From Apostichopus japonicus (taxonomy: Eukaryota > Echinodermata > Holothuroidea > Aspidochirotida > Stichopodidae): a DNA stretch of 64,000 bases. The notes beneath the pieces are model-generated. The model did not search any database. It was not told the origin of the DNA and saw only the letters and a list, made by a program, of their open reading frames with translations. Positions within the stretch are counted from its first letter, which is position 1. Every line of letters starts with the position of its first letter. Position numbers and translations under genes: made by a program. Below are positions 45,231 to 57,850 of this stretch, piece by piece. The stretch spans positions 11,107,769 to 11,171,768 of the forward strand of contig NC_092572.1 of NCBI RefSeq assembly GCF_037975245.1. Direction: 5' to 3'.

Positions 45231-45946
45231 TTTTTTTTTTTTTTTTTTTTTTTTTCTCCTCCATTTATTGATAACTTCAGTCAAATTAACAGACTTCATA
45301 TTTTCATACTATAGATGCTTCAGATTAAATAAACGTCAAAACAAAATAACAGTTGTTCTAATAAACAGCACAATTGATCGAACGAGATTAATGGAAAAGA
45401 GAATCACATGTCCTAAAGGCTTGTTTAAGCTGCATAAAGTTAACCTTACTTTTACTACGATATCGATGTTGTGTGTACTTTTTTACACTTATTGTAAACT
45501 TAAATTTATAGAAGAAATCCTCTACAACAGGAATACATTTATTCAATTTACATTGAAAGATGAAATGCTTCATATATAAAATAAGAAAATTGTATGGGTG
45601 AGCTACATCAACACCGAAACCAAGAAGGATATCCTTCTTGGAGAAGAAGAATTGCTTATTTAATAACATAGCCTCAACCCCTAAAATAAAGGTGGATGTC
45701 ACACTACACTCCCAGAACAGATGTTCTATACTTTCAATATGCGTATCGCAAAAGGTACAGTTTGGAGAGTCGGATTTTCCGATAGTATGAAGAAGTTTAT
45801 TGGTCCCAATTATTCTATGTAAAACTCTAAACTGAAAATATTGGATTTTTGATTCGGAAACTGTAGCCCAAGGAATACTGTAGAATCTATTCCAATCTTC
45901 AGTCGTCAAGTTGTTGAACACATTAGCCCATTTACGGCTGGCGGTA
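45231..45946 (-). mobile_element. 5'-truncated LINE insertion (L1/Tx1-like C-terminus)
   Basis: On the minus strand the frame reads ANVFNNLTTEDWNRFYS, SKIQYFQFRVLHRIIGTN and FCDTHIESIEHLFWEC, the C-terminal end of LINE ORF2 with its Cys motif, homologous to the LINE at 21.8 kb. The 3' poly(A) appears as 25 T at 45231-45255. GGTGACTGAAA flanks it on both sides (45220-45230 and 45947-45957), an 11-bp target-site duplication, so only the last 716 bp were inserted. The frame stays open to 45388, so the insertion is young. Confidence 0.93.
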
Positions 45947-45957
45947 GGTGACTGAAA

Positions 45958-47510
45958 ATTTGATACATGACAAGATACAACTTCTAATAATTTCAAATGT
46001 CTTCCAGTAACGAAGACTTCATTGTAATATACGATATACTCTAAACATTCGTAAAATATTGCGGGGTTCTTTGTTAATTTTAACCAGCAGTTTTATCATG
46101 ATACTATAAATACCTAGTTTTTAAACTGCAATTAATTAAAGCTTAAGATACTTGTCTTCGTAAATGTTTGTAAATGCAGTAGCGTATAGCTTTTTAATAT
46201 TAACGTGGGAAAAAACAGTTAAACATTTCGAAAAATACTTATTTTCGACTTTTGGACTTCTTAAACTTGATTTTCCTTTATAATGAGCTGCATAGACTAC
46301 CATACTAGTTTGTCGGTAATGTAGGATATGTTTTTTCGTTATTAATTACTTGTTATATATTTTTCATTTATCTTGGAAACTTTTCGAAATTGTTAGCAAT
46401 AGCACGCGGTCTTTTTGATAATATCGTGGTACGACAAGATTGTCCTTTTACTTCTCTATGTAGACAATTCTAAAAATATGTTGATTATGATACCGTTTGG
46501 TTTTTTAGTTAAAAAAATATATCAATATATATTTACGGAACAGGAACAACGACAGTAACCAGTGTCTTAGTGGGGGGGTTTTTTTGCGTTATTATTTTCA
46601 TGTTTTTACATCATGGCAAAAGTATTCTATATGTATTTTTAATGTATAATAAGCTAATGATGCTTTATTTAATCTCGCGCACTAGATAAAGTTAACATTA
46701 ACATTTACATTTGTATAAACCATATATTGATTGAAGCATTCAAACAAACAATCGAAAATATTTAATCTTTGAATTATTAGACAAAAGATGAGACCAAACA
46801 CTTTCTGGATTGCAATTTGTCCAATAAACCCAACACACTCCAAAATTACATTGTAAGTGTTACATAATATTCTAAAGTATTTATGAACTTTAATTTATAA
46901 TGTAGTATGCATTAGTAAATTATTAAACATCATTGTGCACAGGATGTATATATATCCTTTAAGCTCACGTCAAAAACTCTCATTAAATTTTTCCAGTTTA
47001 TACGTTGCAACACTTACGTTTTAGTAGATACCGTAAAACCGTCAAATAAATCACTAGTCTACAATCAGCCACTTTGGTATTTGGTAACACGAACCCTTAT
47101 CCATAAGAGTGCGGCTCACTATGAGCTCTTTCATGACACATTAAAATAATAAACTATTTTTTAAGAATCATTTTGTTTGTAGTCGCAAAGTATTCAGCTT
47201 ATCATAATTCTTTCGTCTCGCACCCTTTTTAGATATGTTTTCTCTTTTCTCTTTTTCACTGTGAAAGAGATGATATTGAGAATTATATATTTGATAATTG
47301 TTTACACATAGAAAATATGATATATACAGCTATATATTCAGAATTAAAAATTGTTTAAACATAGAAAATATATAATTTGAAAGTTATAACTGACCACGTA
47401 GCACTATAGTAACATTATCGTGCTTGTTATGTCACCAACTGTTTAGTAAATAAGTCATGACAGAGAGTGTAGACAAATTTTCATTGCATTCGTTATTTAT
47501 TTATTTTTAC
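45958..47510. other. No supported gene
   Basis: AT-rich; should contain the last exon of the minus-strand Ig receptor, which I cannot identify. Confidence 0.35.
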
Positions 47511-50500
47511 CTTTTTTCTATACGGTCGTACGCATGGTCGGTATTTTCGTTGGCGTTGTCAGATTTCTCAGATATTTCTGTAACACTTCGAAGAAATGGA
47601 CATAAAGAAAAATGTTGATTCAATGTTTTAGAGTGTACAAAAGGATAATTCATTTGTTGAGATGATTGTTTGTTGTTTACCTTGCTTCTACGAGATCGTA
47701 AATCTTGCCTGCAATATCTTTCTCATTACCAGGAAGGCATGTTTTAGATTTCCCAGACATATCTTTAACGCTTTGAGGAATGGCAAAAAGAAAATAACCT
47801 AGTAACGCTCAAGTTAATTTCATGTATCAATTAACGTAAAACACTGAATGCAAATATTTCTTACGTTTTTCATTATGACAGTGCAGCAGTAGACATGTAG
47901 ATATATGCAAAGAGTATGTATGTATGTATGAAATTACCTTTCAGAGCACACTGTAAACAAATCATCGATTTCATATATTTCTTTGTCTGTTGGAAATATG
48001 GAAAGAGTATAACATGTTGCGATGTAAAGGAAAACACTGAACTTGGTTACTACCAAACTGACGATTTGTTGTCCTCGGAAACACAACCCCCACACCCCCC
48101 TCCCGAGATAATTCAAATAAATATGGGAATTTTCCAGAAAATTTACAATCTTGATTGCATCATTTTTTTTAAATGTAGCTTGATCTCACTGGTAAATGTA
48201 TTACGGTTACAATAAAAGTTGTACTTTGATAAGCTACAGGTGTCACTTCTAACGTTGCTCTGCAAAGAAAACTTCAAGGCGAAATAGTCACTGCTCTTTT
48301 ACGCTTAATACACTCCGATTACAAAACATTTGAATATATCAAACTTTTGTTTGTAATAAACCTAGGTAACAGTTACTTGAGATATAGACAAAAGAAGCTA
48401 GCTGCTTTGAATCTGCTATACTTTTGTGTCGGCTTTCAGCTGTACCTTGTTCGTTGTCTTTAGCGATGCATCCATCATATTTTTCTTTATCATCCGAAGC
48501 TACTTTGAGTTGTTTGATGTTCTTCCCACTAAAACAAAACAAAACACGTCTGGAAACATTTTGCATTTCTATTACTTCGTTTATTAATACATTTAAGGGA
48601 TTCATAATGAAATGCCGTATCGTTCGTTCAACGTGAGATAATATTTTAAGCAAGATATTGGTTACATCATGGGCAAAAACACATTTAGACAGATAATAGA
48701 AATATATATGTATACTTCATAGGCTTATATAACTCTGAAACATTGACAGAGAAGTATTTGATATACATAATAAAGGAGAGATCACGCGATACTCGCAATA
48801 TTTTGTATCCACATCCAAACTACCGATCCACTCTGAACCTGGGCGACCTTGCATCGAGAACGTGACTGTGTGATCATCGTCAACTGTGTATTATTTGCTG
48901 TGGTTACTTGTTTGGAACGTATACAACAAATAATATTGTGAATGGTTTTACCGATAACTCTTCGACGTGGTGAGTGTTTGTTATAGTAAAACGTAAGACA
49001 ACCCGGATGAAAACCCGGATGAAACACCAAGCAACCAAACAACCGATCCACTCTCAACCTGGGCGCCCTTGCATCGAGAATGTGACTTTGTGATTATCGT
49101 CAACTGTGTTTTATTTTGTGGTTGATTGTGTGTGCAACATTTAAGCTCAGCAAATAATTTATGTCTACAATTTGCACACGTTTCTATCGTTTGATGTATT
49201 TCGTATTTGTCCGGTCAATGGATAAAAGTGTTGTTTACTATGCGATACGTAGTATCGTAGAAATCTAATAAATACCTTATTTATAATTGTGACTTTCAAT
49301 ATTTTGTTTAAAATCATTTATTTAAGAACAAACATAATTCGAAAGATATTTACCTAATCGTCGACGGTGAAAGGAATTCATCAGTTGAATAAGGTTTACT
49401 ATCTGCGAAAAATACATTCATAAGGCACCTTAGTAAATGATTTACATAACAACCAAAGACATGTTGATACTGGAAAATGAAAATAACTCGTCCACATTAG
49501 AAAATACATATATTTAAAGTACCTGTATTGTATATCCGCAACAACATTCAAGCTAAAGTGGTGAACATAAGCATACCCTTACAAGAATGTGTTAAAACAT
49601 TATTATCAACTCTTCGGGTAAGCTTAAATTAATTGATCGTACAATTGGGCGACAGCACTGCTGCCTTGAGATTTACTTCTCACTACTTTCAATGGTATTG
49701 AACTTGTCACGTTTGAACGCAATGTATTGTCTGCACCGTTTTTATCTTTAGAATACGGCCCCTGTGGTTCCGGGACCAGGGCCTCGCACCTTTACAACCC
49801 TCATTCGTTACGCAACTGATACAGTCCGCATACGTAGTAATGATCCCAGAGAAAAAGATCATGCAAACGATGTGCAGGGCAATATCGCAATTTGAGAGGC
49901 TGCAACAGATGCAAGATTTTTCATTTTAGTGTTCGGTTATGTTACACTTTACCTTCAACGGCCATATAACTATTTGATACGTCAGCGATTTGATTGTCTC
50001 CTGCTTCAGTTTCGTAATCTCCATCGTTCAATTCTCTTAAAATGAAACAGAAAGGGAACTTTATGGAACTTTGTCTATTCATCTATCAATCTTTAACAAA
50101 CTCAATTTGTGATTTATTATATGGCTTGTTTATTATCACAGTGAAAGTCAGTGTAGTCTTTGTGTACTTTGATTAGCACAGGCGTGAAACATTTGTTAAA
50201 TGTAACACAAAATGTATAAATGACCTCCAAAAGGCTCTATGTTGTAGAACCCTAACACAGCAACAAGTGAAATAACGATTACCTTCCGTCATCCTGCATA
50301 GATACTTAACATATGACAGCAATATTACGTGTCACCACACATAATCAGGTGACTGTGTTTACTGTATTGAAATGATGTAGCAATGGTTATTTTCTATACG
50401 TTATTGATTGTTTCCAATGAATGTGAAGAGATGCAACACCACCATATCAGATTCCCACATACTTTCTGTCTTAAGACAATGTAATAGTTTAAAAAATCGA

Positions 50501-51164
50501 ATATGGACGGACGAACTTTACTGTCCATTATTGAAGTTGATGAGGCGATTTGCTTAAAACATAAGCCATTGAGGCGATTTACTTAATATACAAGCCAATG
50601 AGGCGACTTACTAAATACATAAGCCATTTTCATTGTCATAGATGAGGGCATTGCCTGCTGACTGTTTCGCGATTATGTCAAAAACTTTGCATTTATTTAT
50701 ATATCGTGTATCAATAATCAACTAGAAATAATGATGGACTGATGTTGTGTTAGTAAAAAGCCAGTAAACCAAGACCTGAACTTTGCACTGACGAAAGAAA
50801 AGCAACAAGGAAGTTCATTGTGTTAAATTCAAAGGTTCACTTGTATAAGTCATATGCGCTCTAATGACTTGATAGTAATTCCCAGTTATGTACGCAAAAT
50901 TGCATTATGAGGATAATCTTGAACCAACATATACAGTGCAAAGGAGCGAATGATTTACATACATTATTTAGTAGGTATCTCGATTTAAGAAAGTGTGAAG
51001 TGGGTAGGTGAAAAATGGTTGAGTAAGAACTCTCCATATCAAAACTATTAAAATTCCACCTGAGAATATAATACCAAGAATGTCTCTTATATCTTATATT
51101 TTCATGAACGATGTGGCTTACCTATTATAGTGTAATGATATTATCGATTCTTTCCGGGCAATAT
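47511..51164 (-). CDS. Ig receptor tail: six micro-exons with tyrosines
   Basis: 51122-51164 (ESIISLHYN), 49953-50035 (GDYETEAG, NSYMAVEG), 49354-49402 (SKPYSTDEF), 48446-48528 (KEKYDGCIAK), 47681-47762 (GKIYDLVEA), 47511-47577 (DHAYDRIEK). Each exon has at least one Tyr in an acidic or polar setting; YMAV, YDLV and YDRI fit Y-x-x-hydrophobic, which can be SH2 or adaptor-binding, but no strict ITAM spacing or ITIM (S/I/V/L at -2) is present. The small size of these exons makes single entries less certain than the phase-consistent series. Confidence 0.65.
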
Positions 51165-51726
51165 CTGCAAAGACAAATGTGCAGTAACTATTCATTTCTT
51201 TCACAGAACACAGACTTATATCATTCTTAACCGTTCTTTCAGTTATATCGTGTCATTTTCCTAGCACATGCGCAAATAGCGAGATATTTGACCACATTAA
51301 CTAAAAGTGAACAAAAAGTAGCAAATAACCACGTAACACAAACTAAATGAATTGAAACGAGCATGTATTCATAAACATTGATCGACTATGTGACCCTCTC
51401 CAGAAAAGAAACGATCAACATTCGGAAATCATAGACTGCTTGATACTGGAAAAGTAATAAAACTAGGTAGTTACATTTTCGTTTCAGTTGTTTTTCGTAA
51501 CTTTGTGTGATTCTAAATAAGAACTGTGATTCTCACGTTTAAGTCGATACAGAAGATCTACGTCATTAATATGATTTGTTTGCTCATAATTAGCAAGTTT
51601 GAGAACCGTTTAAGCCAAAAGCATTGTCTCGCAAATGTAATACTTTAGTTTGTTTATAAGCAAATTTTTCGCTCAATTTTATCATTCCTAGTGCGATTTG
51701 GAGTTGGATCAAAGTAAAAAATGATG

Positions 51727-51825
<99 letters not shown>

Positions 51826-54800
51826 TTTTGTAAAAACAAAGTTATACTTGCTATCGCGAGAAAACTGAACACAAAGCTTTCATATTCGTGCTAAATTTTA
51901 TTTACATTATTTTATTACATTAACTAATTCATTTTTGGGGAATGCTTTGTGCCTTGTATTATAGCTCATTTTTTATCGGCATTTCGTTTTAAATGAAGTA
52001 ACCCTTCCTAGTAATTAAATGTAGTATAATGGTATTTGTATCAATATTAATTATGTTAATCTAGCAACCTAAGTCTTGACTCAAAAAAACATTAAATGCG
52101 ATCAGAAATCCACTTTGTTAAAAATAGACAAAATGGGTTTTGGTTGGAAAATATAATCTACTTTTCTTCATATCGGTATTAGTCCCACGTAATAATAAAC
52201 GAAATTTACAACCTTCATAGTACTTTCGTACTTTTAATCAAAATTATGAAAGGCATCATTGTAGATTTTACTTTTAGAAGAGTGACTTAACTTACCAACC
52301 CCGGACTTTCGCATAGTTTTAATCCAAAATATAGTTGCTGCTGCTACACAAATGGTAAGAAGAACGGCGGCGGTGATGAAGAAACGGCCTCTGCTCCATA
52401 TGCCTTTATCTTGAAGAAAAATTGAAGGCGGTTCACTATTAATAGACGTTACGTCAAAGACTGACAAAACTGTAGTTTTAGAAGTTGAAAATATGTATAC
52501 GTTACCGCTCTTTAAGCGATCACCGCTATGGTGACTTTTGACGCAGTCACCATAGTAGTGTGTTTTCGTCTGGTGAAAGTTTGTTGGTTTTCAGAATTTG
52601 AAGTTGGTTATCTGTTCATTACATTTGGGTATTTTGGGCTGTTAACCTGTGTTTCTATGAGTTGGAAGGTTCTGAACAAGATAAGGCATATTAAACAAGA
52701 TATTCATATTTTATTGTTTTATGTCATGTTATTAAATTGCCCATTTTCTTATAACGTAGGTTTCGTACAAACATAACATAATATCAAGGATATTTATCAT
52801 ATCAAGCGCACCACGAAAGTAAGGTAGGTTGAAGAACGTGAGAAGTTGGTATACAATTACAGAATAAAAAAAACTATGAAAAATATTGTATTTGGGCAAA
52901 ATTGTGTAATATTTAAGTTAATTACACATAAATAACTTACAGCTTATAACCTCAGTCTCATCCGAATAAGATGTCCCAAGAAAATTCTCTGTCATACATC
53001 GATAGAAGACCAACGACTCCTCTTTTACCCTCCAGGAAAACGTCACGCCAAATTTGGTTGTTACACTCTCCTGAATCACTCTGGAAGGTTTCATTCGAGA
53101 CGTTTGCCAAGTTTCATTAGATAGTTTCTCTTCTAAACTCACGTTTGGATTCGGGTTTCCGTTCACGTTGCAAATTATTTTAATTTCTTTGCCTATCTTC
53201 ACATATAGTTCATCATCTCTGGGCAGTTTATGTACCACTGGTTTGTCTGTTAAATGTATTTAAGATGTTCATTTTAAGCAGGTTATATCATGGTACCAAC
53301 TTATTAGTTATTAGTCAGTAAGACACTGTTTCATTCCAAGTTTGATGATTGCGACAATGTAGACATAACTTGATATATTCAATAAGTTTGTTACCCGAGC
53401 AGTAGTGGGCTGCCCCTTTACTGCAATCAGAATATTTTATAGCTAAAAATACTCAAAATTAATCATTAGAAGGAAAATATGTTCTTCGAATGACTCATAT
53501 TTAGTAACTGTATCCTTATCTGTATAACAACGCAAAGGTCTACAAGTCCAATTTCATTTCTAAATAATTACATAAAGTAGTTTAAAATGTATTAAATATG
53601 TTTGATTGGACGGTGGTGTACATCCATTATCACCTTACTTTTAACAGCAATTGGTAAATTGTTTCGTAAGTTTGCCAACCCGACAGGCGTAAAAGCACAT
53701 ATTCTAAAGCTGTAGGCCTACTTAAACGTTGTTAGCTTTAAGCATTAAGGAAACAACAAAATGTGATATATTCATTGTTCGATTGTATCCGACAGACTTA
53801 CTACAACTCGAAGGATATGTATAACATTTGATAAGATCATAAGATACTCAACGTCATGTGAAAATTAGAATTGAAAGTGATCAAAATCTTACACTGAACA
53901 TTTAGAACAGCTGTGGAGAAATGGTTTGGAAAGCTGGATGTTCGACAAACCAGCATTTTGGCATTATATATGGACAAACTCCGGAACATGACACTGCTAC
54001 ACGCATTACGTCTATTCTCATTCCTCTCGATTCTTTCTTGCGTAGTGGACACGACCGTTAGTGGATCTTCGTTAACTGACCAAAAATAACCAACGTTATC
54101 GTATTTTGAGTAACTTGCATATTCTACACAACAAGTCGCTGAAATGTTTTCACCTTCCACGGTCGATGTTGCATTTAAAGTAACTGCTAATTGTCCTGCC
54201 AGGAAAGAAGAATTTTTTATAAGTCTAGTATAAAACTGATGCATATAAACAGACACTGCAAAATTTACCTATATGTTCATGTATGACATGACTTGAAATA
54301 TGTTTTCATGTGACATTATTGACGGTTTTAAGCACTATTGTGTTTACTATTTGTGATAAGGTTTATAGCGTTACACATTTTTTCAAATAATGTTAACTTT
54401 ACAAAATCCTAACGGTTTATTATCAATTCACTGCCGGAGGATAAGGAGAAAGGTAGGGGAGGTTTCAGGGATAGTGAGCTATTATCTGCGTGAAACGTTC
54501 CCGATCAAAACAAATGCACTTTGACTTAACAGATATTTCTTCAATATAGTCCTTAAATATTTCATAGCAGCCTATACATTAGTTTGTGTTATTTTTGTGA
54601 GACCAAGAAAAGAAACAAGTCTGCCTATTTTACCTTGTACTTGTACTCTCCATTCTCTGTTTTTACTCTCGGTAGATGAAGACAGTTCATACTGATTGCA
54701 AGAATAATTCCCTGCATCTGTGAATCCAATATTATTCAATTCCAACGTAGAAATTGACTTCTGTACTTCCACTTTGACCGAGATGTTACTCTTATCTGTC

Positions 54801-55253
54801 GTTGACCCTTCTGAATAATATGATATAACGTTACCATCATGTTTCCACACTAACCAATCCATTGTAATAGTTAATGGACAAATTAAAGACAATGGTTCCC
54901 CTTGTAGTACTGTATGTGTCTCAATGACTGGCACATTTTGTCCTGTGTGGAAAATAGTACATATGCCAACGTAAGTTTTTGTCAGACGTTTCCTTTAGAA
55001 CTGTCCTAATAACTAGTTAGGCAGACACAACAAATCAATTTTACGAAAGTTTTTAAAATGATACGAAACAAACAAATGTATTGACATGTAGCGATATATT
55101 TAACAAAGATAATAAATAAATTGAGCATTTCTATAAGAAAATCTGTGAGCACTCACCATCAGCAACTCCTAGGTTTAAAATTACAAAACACAAAAGCTGT
55201 AAAAGGAGAGACATCTCAATCACCGTTAGATACATTTCCGCACTGGCTCGCAT
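47511..55253 (-). CDS. Ig-superfamily type I membrane receptor with tyrosine-containing tail (3' end unresolved)
   Basis: Exons in transcript order: 55157-55253 (signal peptide), 54634-54942, 53893-54195, 52941-53246 (Ig domains), 52296-52469 (transmembrane), 51122-51164, 49953-50035, 49354-49402, 48446-48528, 47681-47762 and 47511-47577 (tail). All have GT/AG sites. Extracellular exons are all phase 1-1, the usual one-exon-per-Ig-domain layout. Tail exons alternate 1-2 and 2-1 and join in frame as far as 48446. The last two are both 1-2. Known: phase 1-1 Ig exons followed by a Tyr-bearing tail are typical of immune or adhesion receptors. Inferred: cell-surface recognition or signalling receptor. 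The stop codon is not identified. Confidence 0.8.
48825..49125. repeat. Direct duplication, about 80 bp, spacing ~217 bp
   Basis: ACCGATCCACTCT.AACCTGGGCG and TTGCATCGAGAA.GTGACT..GTCAACTGTGT occur at 48825-48900 and 49042-49118. Intronic. Confidence 0.8.
50535..50630. repeat. Short tandem repeat, ~31-bp unit, 3 copies
   Basis: TGAGGCGATTTGCTTAAAAC, TGAGGCGATTTACTTAATA and TGAGGCGACTTACTAAATA, each followed by ..AAGCCA, in a row. Confidence 0.85.
51729..51823. repeat. (TA)n tract
   Basis: About 95 bp of TA within an intron of the Ig receptor gene. Confidence 0.95.
52296..52469 (-). CDS. Ig receptor exon 5: stalk and transmembrane segment
   Basis: Reads a short stalk (INSEPPSIFLQDKGIWSR), then FFITAAVLLTICVAAATIFW as a single membrane-spanning helix, then basic IKTMRKSG as a stop-transfer. 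Type I topology follows from the upstream signal peptide. Confidence 0.88.
52941..53246 (-). CDS. Ig receptor exon 4: Ig domain 3
   Basis: Phase 1-1 exon with GKEIKIICNVNGNPNP (first Cys with the NGNPxP motif of I-set domains) and SLVFYRCMTENFLGTSYS (second Cys and the ENxxG turn of I-set strands F-G). Core Trp probably in FSWRV or ETWQT; unsure. Confidence 0.85.
53893..54195 (-). CDS. Ig receptor exon 3: Ig domain 2 (divergent)
   Basis: Phase 1-1 exon with GENISATCCVEYASY (first Cys doubled), VGYFWSVNEDP (core Trp) and NAKMLVCRTSS (second Cys without the D-x-G-x-Y motif). An extra Cys (RNACSSVMF) may form another disulphide. Confidence 0.8.
54634..54942 (-). CDS. Ig receptor exon 2: Ig domain 1
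   Basis: Phase 1-1 exon with GEPLSLICPL (first Cys), DWLVWKHDG (core Trp), STLELNNIGFTDAGNYSCNQY (D-x-G-x-Y-x-C). All Ig landmarks are kept; V/I2-type length. Confidence 0.9.
55157..55253 (-). CDS. Ig receptor exon 1: signal peptide
   Basis: ATG at 55251-55253. Reads MRASAEMYLTVIEMSLLLQL and then CFVILNLGVAD, hydrophobic and ending in a typical small-residue cleavage context, before donor GTGAGT. Phase 1 out. An inner Met (EMSLLL) could be the true start. Confidence 0.75.
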
Positions 55254-55489
55254 GTTAGACTGTGGCTGATAATGTCTCTATACAGGAAGTAATAATTAGT
55301 ACGTGCGGCTTCATCTTGAATGCATTCAAACGGAACAGAAAGGGAATTTTGGAGAAAATCGGTATAACCCACGCAAATGCTTCACCAAGGCACTGAAGTC
55401 CAGAATCAAGTCTCAAGTGACTTTGTTTTAATGATCGAGTCAATTTTTTTTTTTGGGGGGGGGGAAGAAATATTACCAAATCAGGTAAC

Positions 55490-55625
55490 TTCATTTACCC
55501 TAGTCGATTTTTTTTGTAGAATGAAAAAAAGTTTGAACAACTTTTTCGAGTCGATTCTGAAGGTCATTTACCCTAGTCGATTTGTAGTAGAATGGAGAAA
55601 AGTTTAAACAACTTGCTCGATTCGA
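55490..55625. repeat. Short tandem duplication, ~75 bp unit
   Basis: TTTACCCTAGTCGATTT..GTAGAATG..AAAAGTTTGAACAACTT..CGAGTCGATT appears twice in a row (55495 and 55567). Confidence 0.75.
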
Positions 55626-57850
55626 TTTGCTCTCTTATCCTTGTGCAACTTGAGTTGTGTCTCGGCACCAATTAACGATAGACAGATGTTACAGAAATGT
55701 CGTTCTTTTTTATTAAATTTATGATCATGATCTATAATCACCTGTTTCTGAGCACTTGTATCGTATATAGTAAGCAATACCACATATTTCGACTGCTGAA
55801 AATTCATTTTAAGGTGTGAAACATGGTGAACGTTTTGTTACAGTTTTTTGCCATACCAAAATAATCTCTGATTAGTTACCATGCCTTTGAAGTAATGAAA
55901 AATCACTTTATCAAGTAGAAATTTACTCTTATTTTTGTTTTATAATTAATGTCTGTTCAACGAAGTTGAACTGCAGGTACAATTGCCCATCACCTTATAC
56001 TTACTTATTGTTTATTTCAATTTTCTGCGGATATGTTTCTATCCTGTGCAACCTATCAATTTGAGCCAGATTGCTACTTCTTTTAATCGCAATGTGCTAT
56101 CTATTTAAGAAAAATGGACACTTTAAAACATCAGCATGAATATAATCGCTTTGAAAACTATCCCTTTGTAACTGTACAGTTTGTCTTGTACTTAATTAAC
56201 ACAAGTAATCAACGCGAAACGAGGAAGAAGATTGCAAACTGCTGCGAACAACGTAGTTAATGAATACAGTAAAGCAATCGTGAACAGTGCGTCATTAGTA
56301 CGTCACTGATTAAGCAGCCTTTCATTTTCTTTACTTTTTAAACTGTTCTCTGTTCTGTGCGACTACACCGTAGTCTGTTCTAAATGTTACAAAATAGCAT
56401 TCTAACGAATGCTATCGCTAAGTTTCTGCTTAAGCCATTTTGAGTACCCGATAGTTCAAAGCTAAGTTGAGGCTTTAATTAAAGAACAAACTGTAACTAC
56501 AGACTTTATCTTAAACTAAGACTCAATGTTCCTAACACTCATGAAATCGTAAGCATTAGTAAACGTTGATAGTATGTAAAACATGCCTATGTAAGATATT
56601 ATTATATCATCCCTCACTTAGGAAGGATGAGATACTGTAGTTCATATGCTAGTTGTGTCCTGTACAGCTAGGTTACCAGCCTTAGCAATTGTTGCCATGG
56701 TAACGGTTATTTTCCCGGATTAGCAACTCTCTGGTGTCCCATTATTACTGCGGGAGTTGTCAGAACATGTCTGCGTGTGTGTATCCAATTTTGTGTCTTC
56801 CTAAACGGCTGGGCAGATTTTCTTCAACCTTGGTTTGAAATATCCCACGTTAAACCCTTGTCTCGCAGACTCATTGGCTTATAACACTGAATTGATGTAA
56901 AACCTTCACAGATACAATGAAAATGTGAAGTATTATCAACTATGTGGTTGCCATGGGAACCAAAGTCAAACGTCACGTGGTTAAAACCCATTTGTTTGAA
57001 TAGCTCATCCTAAAAGGCGCAGACGAACCCAGGTGTAACCCATTGTCTCTCGCAGTGCACGGAACCAAAGTTCAGTGATCAAAGATCACATTTAGTGAAA
57101 CAAATTGTTCATTTCGTCATTCGAAATCAGTGTTTGCTGCGATAACATATGCAACTCGTTGGATTGACCTCTTGTATTTTAATATATTTTTATAAACAAC
57201 TTTCTCTCTTCCGATCTGCAAAAAAAAAAATATTTATGGATATTTGAAGATGTTTGAGCTAAGGGGACCAATTATGTTCATAAATTAGCTTTAGGTTTCC
57301 TTTATTTAACCATCCAGATAGATTTAACCATCCAGATTCTACCTCCAGATTGGGGTAAGCTCAACGAAGTTTGCTTTTTTCTGTACGAAATCATCAACAA
57401 CTTTTATATTGATTTCTGGAAATGCAATCCGTAAAATCTTCCATTGTCTGACGAAAGTATAAAAAAAACGTAAAATATGTACCTCTTCGTACTCATTTTT
57501 TATTCAGTCATTTGTATCTCTAACGTTACAATACTGATTTATAAAAAAGTCACCGAATTCATAATAATTTTACTCTTTATAGATTTTTAGTCACCTTGGA
57601 TTCTTTTGTGTCTGTTCGCTTTCAGCTAAAGTACGTTATTTGAAAGGATTTCTGTTTGAGATATCAAATATCTATCAATCAATATCTTTCGTTTCTGTAT
57701 TGACTATATATGTTTTGTTTGAACAATACGATAAATAGAGGATTGTTACGAATAACACTGACATTGAAATAAACTCCTCATGAAACGACAACAGAGGCAA
57801 CTGAAAGTAACAACCAACTTTCATTTTGATTCTGTATCGAGCATGCAAAA
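55626..57850. other. Intergenic; one interspersed-repeat-like block at 56.65-57.08 kb
   Basis: No gene supported. 56650-57080 is GC-richer, with repeated GTTGCCATGG and GTCTC(T)CGCAG-type blocks, suggesting an old dispersed element. Confidence 0.4.

Noticed and set aside
45388-45996. 202-codon minus-strand frame as a host gene
   Set aside because: Up to 45946 it is LINE ORF2 C-terminus. The part above lies outside the target-site duplication and is chance genomic sequence.
47511-51164. ITAM or ITIM call for the receptor tail
   Set aside because: Y-x-x-hydrophobic motifs exist, but spacing and the -2 residues do not fit strict ITAM/ITIM definitions.
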